From positions 159,055,580 through 159,119,579 of the forward strand of contig NC_080572.1 in NCBI RefSeq assembly GCF_030247185.1: DNA of 64,000 nt, given 5' to 3'. The notes beneath the pieces are model-generated. The model saw only the letters and a program-made list of their open reading frames with translations, searched no databases and was not told the origin of the DNA. How positions within the stretch are numbered: position 1 is the stretch's first letter; every line of letters starts with the position of its first letter. This DNA comes from Malaya genurostris (lineage: Eukaryota > Arthropoda > Insecta > Diptera > Culicidae). The translations under genes were made by a program, and so were the position numbers. Shown here one piece after another: positions 1 through 9,996 of this stretch.

Positions 1-13
1 TGGCACTTGGTTT

Positions 14-385
14 TTGATCGAGGAAAATATTTCCGTCATTTATCGTTGGAGAAGTTCACCTCCTTGGCCCCGAAAAACGCGTCAAGATGCAAGTCATTTA
101 GAACCGGTAATCGGAGAGAAGAAGAAAATGCCACCGAAGGTACACCATACACCCAAGACAGAGCCCATCGTCAACACTGAGAAGGTAGATTCCAAAGCAT
201 GTTTAGTGCATCAGCGTACCAAGATCCAAAATAGAGTAAGCACGATACACCGAACGCTGGAGGAAGCTGATGACGATTCTAGTGAAATAAGGATTGTGGT
301 AACAACCATCGTCAATTTAAGTGCCCGGAATTCAACAAACTGTCAACAACTCAACGAATTGAGAAAGTTAATAAGCGTCGACTAG
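14..385 (+). pseudogene. Possible Pao/BEL gag N-terminal fragment
   Basis: An open frame of 123 codons starts near the left edge. Its middle part (HQRTKIQNRVSTIHRTLEEA, about residues 66-85) resembles, from memory, the start of BEL/Pao gag proteins, which begin with a basic helical segment followed by an acidic turn. No zinc knuckle, protease or RT follows; the sequence runs directly into the non-coding repeat that starts near 428. If the match is right this is a 3'-truncated gag remnant. It could equally be a chance frame, since only about 40 residues look family-like. Confidence 0.3.
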
Positions 386-427
386 TTCCGAAAAAATGCC
401 ATGGAAACAATACAAGAAGACTTTTAG

Positions 428-973
428 CATCAATTTTTTTTCGATTTCGAAAATTTCATGTAATTCCCCCTGTGGTGCTTTTTCAAGATCGAAAATTTTC
501 AAACATTAACCGCTGGGCAGCACCCCTTACGCATGTCCGATTTAGCTCAAATTTTTCATGAGGACTTTTTTCGACGTGCTTAAACTTTTGAACAGTAGCG
601 CTTTACGAAACTAGAGGTGATCCCAAAATATTGGCACCCTTATATACATTAGAGCGGTAAAAAACAACGTATTTTGTCGGTTACGTCACTTATACCATTA
701 TATCTTCGGAACCAAGAGTCACAGCCATTTGGTCTTCGAACTTGATCAATGGTCCGATAGTAGCTTTCAAACGAGCATAAGTTTGTTCAAATCGGTTCAG
801 CCATCTGTGAGAAAATTGAGCGCGTATAAATATCTTCGAAAAGTGCACACACACAGACATTTTCCGATCTCGTCGAACTTAGTCGATTGGTATATAACAC
901 TATGGGTATCCGATGCTCCGTTCAAAAGTAAGTTTTTCCAGCAATTCTAATGCCTTTCTATAGAGAAAGGCAA
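428..973 (+). repeat. Tandem repeat unit, copy A (non-coding mosquito repeat)
   Basis: This is the first of two direct copies of a non-coding unit; the second lies at 1253-1806, an offset of about 832 bp. The copies share the A/T-rich start (GCATCAATTTTTTTTCGATT here), the CCCCCTGTGGTGCTTTTTCA block, a TTTGTCGGTTACGTCACTTA block and a closing hairpin near 950-975 (GCCTTTCTATAGAGAAAGGC). No coding capacity is evident. The 974-1252 interval between the copies holds poly-A/T tracts and a short inverted repeat (GAGATTTAGTGT near 1096, ACACTAAATCTC near 1213). Confidence 0.7.
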
Positions 974-1252
974 AACCCTTCTTAGTCCACTTAGTGGAAT
1001 TTTCATATATCTTGAAAAATCACCATGGGGGAGGGTTAACATGAAATTTTCAAAATCCAAAAAATAATTTCGATGCCAAAAGGCTGCAACGTCGAGATTT
1101 AGTGTCATCTCGAAAAAAATTTTTTTTGAAAAAATCGACTTTTTGGGACTTAGAAAAATTATCAAAATTTCCCAGAAAGTTGATTTTTTCAAAATACCAT
1201 TTTTTTGGAGATTACACTAAATCTCGACTTTTCATGCAGTTTTAAGAGTTTC

Positions 1253-1806
1253 AGCATCAAAAAAAAATTTCGATTTTGGAAATTTCATGTACTTCCCCCT
1301 ATGGTGCTTTTTCAAAATCGAAAATTTTCAAACCTCAACCGCCGGGCAGCAGCACCTCTTACGTATGTCCGATTTAGCTCAAATTTTGCATGAGAACATT
1401 TTTCGGGATGCTTAAACTTTTGAGCGCTAGCGCTTTACGAAATTAGAAGTGATCCCAAAATATTGGCACCCTTATATGTATAAGAGCGGTAAAAATCAAC
1501 GTGTTTTGTCGGTTACGTCACTTATACCATCATATCTCCGGAACAAGAAGTCACAGCTGTTTGATCTTTGAACTTGATCAATGGCCCGACAGTAGCTTTC
1601 AAACGAGCATAAGTTTGTTCAAATCGGTTCAGCCATCTCTGAGAAAATTGAGCGCGTATAAATATCTTCGAAAAGTGCACACACACAGACATTTTCCGAT
1701 CTCGTCGAACTGAGTCGAATGGTATATAACACTATGGGTATCCGAGGCTCCGTTCAAAAGTAAGTTTTTCCAGCAATTCTAATACCTTTATATAGAGAAA
1801 GGCAAA
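1253..1806 (+). repeat. Tandem repeat unit, copy B
   Basis: Second copy of the unit described at 428-973. It ends at a similar palindromic hairpin that is less perfect (ACCTTTATATAGAGAAAGGC near 1790). Base substitutions between copies are scattered, so the duplication is not recent. Confidence 0.7.
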
Positions 1807-2315
1807 AATGTAGATGTAAAAGACAGCAGTCTTACGAATACTCCATTTTTCGGCAAAACAGTCAAAGTTTTCATTCTCTCGGATTTAGTTGCATCTTTTG
1901 CATGAAAATTATGTTTCAATTCGGTAAGATAACCGGAAGGCAAATAAGATTCATTCCAAAGCGGCAATCGATATTTTAAAATTTGAGAAATTCAGTGTTA
2001 CAATGTAAGTAAATGTAAGAATTACTTCTGTATAATCGCTGAACATAGACACATCGCAATCATTGTCATCTTTCTCAGAGGATTCAGAATCTGTGATCAC
2101 TATGGCATCAGCAAAATTTTTCCCTCACAGCTGAATAGTGAAAATTGCATCATTTCGCAACTTTTCTAAAACTGTATGTCATCATTTACTTACGTAACTC
2201 TTTTGCCCCAATTTTACTCGCTTTCTGCCTACACGGTATACACAAAACATAATTTGCTTTCAAAAAAACGAATTTCTTAAGAAGGCAAAAAGAAACTCGA
2301 CGCTAAGACTGTTTT
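1807..2315. other. Unassigned A+T-rich spacer
   Basis: I see no credible reading frame, RNA gene or repeat boundary here. It is moderately A+T-rich sequence between the tandem repeats and the GCCTTTCTC-family repeat that begins at 2316. Confidence 0.4.
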
Positions 2316-2329
2316 GCCTTTATCATATA

Positions 2330-3254
2330 AAGGGTGATTTTTTAAGAGCTTGAGAACTTTTTTAAACAATAAAACGCATAAAATTTGCAAAATCTCATCG
2401 GTTCTTTATTTTAAACGTTAGATTGGTACATGACATTTACTTTTTGAAGATAATTTCATTTAAATGTTGACCGCGGCTGCGTCTTAGGTGGTCCATTCGG
2501 AAAGTCCAATTTTGGGCAACTTTTTCGAGCGTTTCGGCCGGAATAGCCCGAATTTCTTCGGAAATGTTGTCTTCCAAAGCTGGAATAGTTACTGGCTTAT
2601 TTCTGTAGACTTTAGACTTGACGTAGCCCCACAAAAAATAGTCTAAAGGCGTCAAATCGCATGATCTTGGTGGCCAACTTACCGGTCCATTTCTTGAGAT
2701 GAATTGTTCTCCGAAGTTTTCCCTCAAAATGGCCATAGAATCGCGAGCTGTGTGGCATGTAGCGCCATCTTGTTGAAACCACATGTCAACCAAGTTCAGT
2801 TCTTCCATTTTTGGCAACAAAAAGTTTGTTAGCATCGAACGATAGCGATCGCCATTCACTGTAACGTTGCGTCCAACAGCATCTTTGAAAAAATACGGTC
2901 CAATGATTCCACCAGCGTACAAACCACACCAAACAGTGCATTTTTCGGGATGCATGGGCAGTTCTTGAACGGCTTCTGGTTGCTCTTCACTCCAAATGCG
3001 GCAATTTTGCTTATTTACGTAGCCATTCAACCAGAAATGAGCCTCATCGCTGAACAAAATTTGTCGATAAAAAAGCGGATTTTCCGAATGGACCACCTAA
3101 GACGCAGCCGCGGTCAACATTTAAATGAAATTATCTTCAAAAAGTAAATGTCATGTACCAATCTAACGTTTAAAATAAAGAACCGATGAGATTTTGCAAA
3201 TTTTATGCGTTTTATTGTTTAAAAAAGTTCTCAAGCTCTTAAAAAATCACCCTT
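2330..3254 (-). mobile_element. DD41D Tc1/mariner-type element, fold-back derivative
   Basis: The element is bounded by TA target duplications (2328-2329 and 3255-3256) and its outer arms, 2330-2503 and 3081-3254, are perfect inverted copies of each other over 174 bp. Each arm contains the terminal repeat AAGGGTGATTTTTTAAGAGC, the 3' untranslated part and the last ~20 codons of the transposase. In a normal element only one end would carry that coding sequence. Here the 5' end and the N-terminal coding third have been replaced by an inverted copy of the 3' end. It sits inside a GCCTTTCTC repeat, which shows the exact empty site. Confidence 0.9.
2437..3096 (-). pseudogene. DD41D transposase, C-terminal catalytic part only
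   Basis: The 219-residue open frame holds the whole RNase-H-like catalytic core. The first Asp is in FSDEAHFWLNGYVNKQN (residues ~15-31), the second in WFQQDGATCH (~106-115), the third in LTPLDYFLW (~149-157). I count 41 residues between the second and third Asp, which is the DD41D spacing known for the rosa-type mariner relatives. The N-terminal helix-turn-helix DNA-binding region is missing, because the frame begins at the junction with the inverted 3' arm; the first residues (about 5) are encoded by that arm. The catalytic core is uninterrupted, so the loss of the 5' part is recent relative to point decay. The protein as it stands could not bind element ends by itself. Confidence 0.85.
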
Positions 3255-4041
3255 TAGAAAGGTTATGCAATCACTCGAAAATCCGGACCCGACTTCCGGT
3301 TCCGGAGTTATAGGGTAAAGTGTGGTAAATATTGTACACCGTCACTTAAACCGGCGAAACCAAAACCGTAAAAAATGTTGTACACTGGACTCAAAACCGT
3401 TATTCCCAATCTTAAGGTTAAATTAAAGGTCTTATGATCTTACCAAAAATTACTGCATATTTTTAGATACAACAAAAATTTAAATCGTCGTTTAGAGTAC
3501 GATGGTAAAATCGTATAAAAACTTCAAAACCGGTACTCGGGTTCCGGTGCGGGAAGTACTCAAAAAGAAATAATAAAATCTACACGACATGTAAATCAAT
3601 AGTAATATGGAATTGACATTGGTTGAATCGAAAGTTTAGTTGAAAACCATTAACGATGAAAAATTAAATTGGATTATATTTAATTTTCAATGAACAGAAC
3701 TGTATCTTTCAATTACCGCTTAGTTTTGCGATCAAATTATACTGAATCGTACGGAATTGTAAAGTAACTTTATGTTCAATTTCCTGCTCCAAAAATGTGC
3801 ATGAAAATAGATGTAAATTTACAAAATATTTATATCTGTTTACATATAATAGTGAACCCACTTCGTTTTCTAATGGATGGCATAACCAGAGAACTGTTTC
3901 ATTCTGTATGTTATATTAGTTAATGCACAAACAATCTCTTGGTTTCTTTCAAAAATCGAAGAAAAAAAATCTTTTGAATAGATCACCACAATATTGTATA
4001 TGAGAAAGGCATCATTACACCAATAGGTGGATTAAAACAGG

Positions 4042-4909
4042 TTCTTGGTTTTTGAATTAATTTTTACACCGCGATCCTAACTGAAACGTTGCTAACAATG
4101 AAAATGTCAAAGTTAGGATTCGATCAGTGGCGCGACATGTGTCGACAAGTTAAGCCCGTGTTCGAGTGCGATGCGCTGCAGTTCGTGATTGAAAAATTCA
4201 CTGTTCCGAAAGTATTAATCCTTCCACTCTGAAACTTTGCCAAGATTGAGTTAAAACTCTAAGGCTTCTTTTTTCAACTGAAAAAAGAAAACAAATTAGG
4301 CTTATTTGAAAGCTAAGGAAAAGACGCACATTTCAAGCCTTGGACGAATTTTTGTATCTTTATTAGATTTTACAGTATTTGGCTGTTGAAAAAAGGTTCT
4401 TTTTCTGTAAACGCGGAATTTAAAAAAAATCATATCTTGAAAAATCCACGTACCATATTGAAATAAGAAATACGTGTCGAATATTTTCGAGTTCCCTACC
4501 GAAAAAAATAGTTGGATGAAAAAAAAATTTGGGTGGCTGATTTTGCATGGAATGCTCAAATAAAAAAAAATAGTGGAAAAAGTGTTTGTAGCTAATGTTC
4601 TCTGGTATGCGTGGACCGATCTACAAATGATTTTTTTGCTCGAAAAGTGACGTTTATGCTGAGGCTTTAGGCTATAATACATAAGGAAAATTCTTCAAGA
4701 AAGTGGAGAAAATCTAAAAAATTTTTTTGAATGAACTTGGAAATTTTCCACTCAATGCATGCTAGATTTGCGATGATTGTTTGGCGCGTATCAAGTTGGC
4801 AATGCGTGACCATTGGAGAGCAAAATATGAATTATTAATAAACAAGCTGATTTGTGTTCAATTTTTTGAACCTGCTTGATCCACGTGTTTCTTCATTTCG
4901 ATGTTCAAT
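4042..4909. other. Spacer with a short open frame
   Basis: Mostly A+T-rich sequence. One short forward frame (4098-4232, 44 codons, beginning MKMSKLGFDQWRDMC) has more balanced base composition than its surroundings, but I recognise no family and see no splice-bounded context for it. The 4260-4720 part is rich in A and T runs and looks like old non-coding repeat. Confidence 0.3.
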
Positions 4910-6457
4910 TAACACTCCAAATACCAAGCCTCAAAAAAAGTTGGAACGGTAACTTTGAGCTGTCATAGCTCAGCTGTTTTTCAACGAATCTCAATAAATT
5001 TTACCCCTTTGAATTTTGTGAAGTTCGTAGATTGATTCCAAAATGTTGTAGCAGACGATTGGTAAAGGAAAACCAATGAAAATTTGATTTTTCCCGTTCC
5101 AAGTTTTTTTCACGCGCCCAATATGCCCTATCTGCTTTCCAATTTTCTTTCCTTTGGCATAAACGTCGCATAGATAATATCGAATACTTCAACTTTACCG
5201 AGTCATAACTTTGTTGTTAGTCAACCGATCTTCAAAATTTGTTCACCATTGGAAAGGTACTACTTCCACAAATAAAATGCACTGAAAAAAACTAAAAATA
5301 GGGTTGTCTACCCAAAGTTATAATGAAAACTGTAGATAGTTGACCTAAGAAAAGATGAGACTTTTTACAATGATCGTAAATATCTCGAAATTCAAAGCGA
5401 TGACCTATACATTTTTATACATCATTCGATTGCTAGTGATACCAGCTACAATTTTCGCTCAACTACCATTCCTGCACAATCAAAAGAAAACATTAAACAA
5501 TCGATGAATTTTTAAATATATATGAATTTTTCATTTTTTTTCACATGTTTTTATATAACTCAAAAATTAAAGCGATGACATGTACATTTTTTTGATTCAA
5601 AATATTGGAATCATTACCAGAAACAATGTATTGATGATCAAAATTATATATCCGTTCAAATAAGCTCAAGAAATTTGGTACAAATACAGAGAATTTCTAT
5701 TATTGGGAAAATTTCGCCAAAAAAAAAAAACAAATCAAAACTTTGAAATTTTATGACATATATTTTTTTATTATTTTAGTTGGAAATTTATTATGAACAA
5801 AATTTACAAAAAAAAAACTGAAACTAGGGTTTCACTGAAAATCTTAAAAATTTTGGTAAATATACCTAAACTATAAAAATAGTTATATTTTTGTATTGGA
5901 CAAAAGATCTAACCAATTTTTATGAACAACCCAAACGGAATTGATAACTACTAAAATTAGTTTTTTTTTGTTTTAGGTTTTCCGTAAAATGTAAAAAAAT
6001 CGGCAGAAGATCGGAAATTTCAAAATTTCTGATATATATTGCGTTCCAACGTTTCTACAAATCAAAGTGAAAATATTGGAATCCGTTTTGATTTCATCTG
6101 TTTCAAAGAGACGTAGAATTTGTTTTTTATTAATAAAATAAATTTTGTGACAACACAAAAATTTTAAATTATTTCAAAGACTTTGTACAATAAGAAATAG
6201 AACGTAAAATTATATGAATTTCAACTGAAATTATTGCTTGATTTTTGTTTTACAAGCAATTAAGAACAAAAACATATATCTTAAATTTTCCGCTATCCTA
6301 TACGACATCAATTATAATCGATAGAATATTAAAATTTAAATATCACAAACTTAGAATTATTTCGGAATGTATAGAATTCGAAATTTTTTTGAATTTTCAA
6401 TTCAGAAAAAGTAGAATTCTGAATTTAGCACAAAAAATCACACGAAATTAAGTAAAA

Positions 6458-6660
6458 CTTGTTTTTATCCACCTAGTTGTGTAATGATGCCTTTCTCATA
6501 TCTCTCTTATTCTCATATAAAAATGTATTCTTCAAACAGTTTTGTTTGATTTTTGAAAAACATGAAAGCTAGTGCATGAACTAGTGTAACCTACAAATTG
6601 AAACAGTTCTCAAATCGTTTAGGCCATCTTTCTCAGTGAAGTGAGTTCCACTATTTCAGG
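6458..6660 (-). repeat. GCCTTTCTC-family repeat, 3' end fragment, reversed
   Basis: The sequence near 6466-6500 (ATCCACCTAGTTGTGTAATG then ATGCCTTTCTCAT) is the reverse complement of the family's 3' end. Only the 3' part is present, and the right limit is approximate. Confidence 0.55.
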
Positions 6661-6814
6661 TACTTATGAAACTGGAATCGCCCCGAATATTGGTTTTGCA
6701 ACAGCCTTTGCTATTAGCACCAACCAACCAATCTATTTGCAGCTAACAGTTGTCTTCGTCTCGAAAAACAACCTCTTCGTTTGAATGCTTTTTACTGAAT
6801 GAAACCCTGCACCT

Positions 6815-7143
6815 ATGTTATCAGAACTAATTGGCTCAAGTGGCATGTTCCCCTAGTTATTTGGAGATTCGTGCCTTGCCGTAGCTTCTCATCAACTTCC
6901 TGATGGGAAGGGAAGGATAAAAGGAACATGGAAGGGAATTGGGAATTGGGTGAGGTGGAAAAACAGCACAAAACATAAAGAAATAAATCGTCCTGCATCC
7001 CCGAAAGGATGCTGAATGATCTGCAGGTGCCAAGATGCAGTTGATAAAACCTCCAACCACCGAGAGGCCTTAGAGATTTTACAAAAGCGACACCATTCTG
7101 CATTCCCCAAAGAATGCAGAACGATTTCTTCCCGAATATGCAC
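6815..7143 (-). mobile_element. LOA-like LINE, 3' UTR tail fragment
   Basis: Read on the minus strand this matches the 3' untranslated region of the LOA-like LINEs at 31621-36141 and 38199-42898. Shared pieces are the GATTTTACAAAAGCGACACC block, the GAATGCAGAACGATT block, and the end TTCTGATAACAT where the other copies have tandem TGATTCC units. No coding part is present, so this is an extreme 5' truncation. It is more diverged than the intact copies. Confidence 0.65.
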
Positions 7144-7863
7144 TTGAATTAATTTGACACTTTAGAAGACAAAATACCTTATTTTCATATATATAGCTAA
7201 TAAATGACTTACATGATACGAATATTTTTCAATGGAAAACCCCAATGTTTGAGCATAATTTAAAAAAATAAAAAAATATATCTCCTCCGCCTTTTTTAAT
7301 AAACATTCTCGAAATATTTTCTGTCAAATACAAGAAACGGATTTTTTTTCATTTGCCTCAAAGTTAGATATAGTAGTTTAAAAATAACCTGTTTTTGAAC
7401 TAGTTTTGCTCATTACTTCGGTTCAGAAAACGCTACCTGAATACGCCAGTCATTAAAAAATTGGTTTTAACAAACTCTAAAAGATGTTCAAAGATACCAA
7501 TACGAAAAGAGAGAAATATAAATGCTAGAGTAAAAAATCTAATTTTTTGAGGAACACTCTAAGTTGCTCTTTAAAAATAGCTGTAACACTAAAACCGTTG
7601 CAGATACTACTATGGTGTCTTCAGCAAAGCTGCTCGATATAAGTTTATCTACAACTTTTCCGAAGGATGCAATCTTCTATCTCAACAAATCCGGAAAATA
7701 AGTTTTAGATCACCTTAATAATAAGAGCCACCCTAATACCATGTACATCAAAATATGGTTTATCTTTCACTGATCATTTGTTTTGAAGACATCATAGCTC
7801 TAAAGTATAAGGTTAAGCCACAAATGTTTTTGTCCCCCTAAATTGTGGATCCGGACCACTGTG
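7144..7863. mobile_element. Transib-like non-autonomous element, right half
   Basis: This stretch is homologous to about 43866-44552, the interior and right arm of the complete Transib-like element. It ends in the same terminal sequence (TTGTGGATCCGGACCACTGTG, last bases at 7863). The left arm is absent; the LOA tail adjoins instead. No coding sequence is retained. Confidence 0.65.
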
Positions 7864-8998
7864 CGATTTAACTCGGAAATTTTAAAATTTCCTATCTTTT
7901 TTCTATTTTTTGAGATTCTGCGGCAAACCTACAACAAAATCAGAATTTTAGTAGTTATCAATTGCGTTTGGGTTGTGCATAAAAATTGTTTAGATCGTTT
8001 GTCCAATACAAAAATATAACTATTTTTAGAGTTTTAGGTTATTTACTAAAATTTTTACAATTTTCAGTGAAGTCCAAGTTTCAGTTTTTTTTTTTGTAAA
8101 TTTTGCTTATAATTAATTTCCAACTAAAATAATAAAAAAATATATGTCATAAGATTTAAAAGTTTTGATTTGATTTTGTTTGGCCAAATTTTCCTGAAAT
8201 TCTCTGTATTTGTACCAAATTTCCTGAGGTTCTTTGAACGGATATATAATTTTGGTCATTAATTCATTGTTTCTGGTAATGATTCCAATATTTTGAATCA
8301 AAAAAATGTACATGTCATCGCTTTAATTTTTGAGTTATATACAAACATGTGAAAAAAATGAAAAATTCATATATATTTATAAATTCATCGATTGTTTAAT
8401 GTTTTCTTTTGATTGTGCAGGAATGGTAGTTGAGCGAAAATTGTAGCTGGTATCACTAGCAATCGAATGATGTATAAAAATATATAGGTCATCGCTTTGA
8501 ATTTCGAGATATTTACGATCATTGTAAAAAGTCTCATCTTTTCATAGGTCATCTATCTACAGTTTTCATTATAACTTTGGGTAGACAACCCTATTTTTAG
8601 TTTTTTTTCAGTGCATTTTATTTGTGGAAGTAGTACTTTTCCAATGGTGAACAAATTTTGAAGATCGGTTGACTAACAACAAAGTTATGACTCGGTAAAG
8701 TTGAGGTTCTCAATATCCGATTCGCGATGCAGATGCCGCATGAATGCAGATAGGGCACGTTTTGAGCTTGAAAAAAAACTTGGAACGGGAAAAATCTGAT
8801 TTTCATTAGTTTTTCCTAAACGATCGTCAATAATGATATACTTAAAATAATCTACAAACTTCACAAAATTCGAAGGTGTAAAATTTATCGAAATTGGTCA
8901 AGTAACAACTGAGCTATGATAGCTAAAGTTACCGTTCCAACTTTTTTTGAGGCTTGGTGCTTCGCGTAACTTTTTTAGGCTTGGTATTAGGAGTGTTA

Positions 8999-9681
8999 AG
9001 TAAGGGTGCCAAATGAACAGCATGCAGGTTTCCATTTTCAGTACATAAATTGCCGTCAATTCAAATTAAAGAACAACTATAAGAAAAGAAAGCGATTGAC
9101 GAAAGCACGTTTTTTATGATTCGTTGTTTTCTTGATGTTCCAGAAATGTGAATCTTCACGATGGATGTAATAATTGCTGTCACAATGCGCTGAACTTTCA
9201 TTCAGAGAAAACAGTGTACAAGCAATTGGAACAGTGGATCAATTCCATTTCGAAAGACGTTTTTTTCGGCTAAAATTTTACTTAAGCATTACCAATGCCC
9301 GGAATGTTAAATTAGCATCCACAGTTTTGGCCCGTTGTAGTCATACTTCTTGAATCCCATTAGATTAACCCAAACACAACTGTTACATTTAATTGATAAT
9401 TGAAGTAAATTTGGAGTAGAATGCGAATATAATCTGATAGCGTAATAGCGTCCCGTTCATCTCAACTCCAGTAGTCAGCTCATATGCGAAAACTAATTGT
9501 CAGAGTGAGATCTGCTATCTCTGTTCGGTAGATTGATTTGCAACTGCCTTCGTTTTGAGTTTTCGCGTCGCTATAACACTAGTGTTGAACAATTTTCGAA
9601 CTATTTCTGTCTGTGGTATTACTTCTTAGAGTCGAAACAAAGATATTGTTTCCGATTGTATTACAATTCGTAGATTCAATG
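8999..9681. other. Unassigned non-coding DNA left of the BEL element
   Basis: No convincing reading frame or repeat boundary was found. It ends at the BEL target-site copy AAAGG (9682-9686), so it is the pre-insertion flank and should continue at 27731. Confidence 0.4.
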
Positions 9682-9686
9682 AAAGG

Positions 9687-9996
9687 TGTCGTGACGGGTT
9701 TCCAGCTTTAAGATGTAAATTTATTCCAGATTAGTTTTACATTTTGCTTAATTTCAAGAAACTTATATTTTGGTGTTTATTTAACTGATAAATTTAATAG
9801 CACACATTATATAACTTATTTAAAACGTAACAATACTTGTTCGACCACGTTTTTTACTTGTGTTCTAACTTACTGTACTTCAACGAAGTAATAACTGTCA
9901 CTGAAGTACGGTAGATGATTCCGTGGTATTACTGATTTAGCAGGAACGTTGTCATCACTACCAGGGGTGCGCGAATAGGCTTTCGCTTCCCCTACA
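9687..9996 (-). repeat. BEL 3' LTR
   Basis: The 310-bp LTR reads TGTAGGGGAAGCG.. to ..CGTCACGACA on the minus strand. It is homologous to the interrupted LTR at the right end over most of its length, and its outer edge abuts AAAGG. Internal landmarks are the AATAAA-like TTAAATAAACACC and the ACTTCAGTGACAGTTATTAC block. About 45 bp present near the inner end of the 5' LTR is missing here. Confidence 0.85.

Larger units (their letters stand above)
2316..4041 (+). repeat. GCCTTTCTC...AAAACAGG family repeat, interrupted
   Basis: The copy starts GCCTTTATCATATA at 2316 and ends ..GGTGGATTAAAACAGG at 4041. It is split at a TA dinucleotide by the DD41D fold-back element at 2330-3254. The part after the insertion carries the family's signature pieces: AGAAAGGTTATGCAATCAC, CCGACTTCCGGTTCCGGAG, and GAGAAAGGCATCATTACACC near the 3' end. 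It has no coding capacity. The family boundary was taken from the insertion at 26979-27579, where an empty site is available for comparison. Confidence 0.75.
4910..8998. repeat. Large 4.1-kb palindromic (fold-back) repeat
   Basis: The left arm (about 4910-6035) and right arm (about 7864-8998) are inverted copies of each other. Matching landmarks are TAACACTCC at 4910 with GGAGTGTTA at 8990, AAAAAAAGTTGGAACGG near 4934 with its complement near 8930, and AATAGGGTTGTCTACCC near 5298 with its complement near 8577. The arms are A+T-rich, without credible reading frames, and differ by many substitutions and small indels; the right arm carries an extra local duplication of AGGCTTGGT near its outer end. 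The centre contains unrelated insertions: a GCCTTTCTC repeat end, a LINE tail and half a Transib-like element. Confidence 0.75.
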
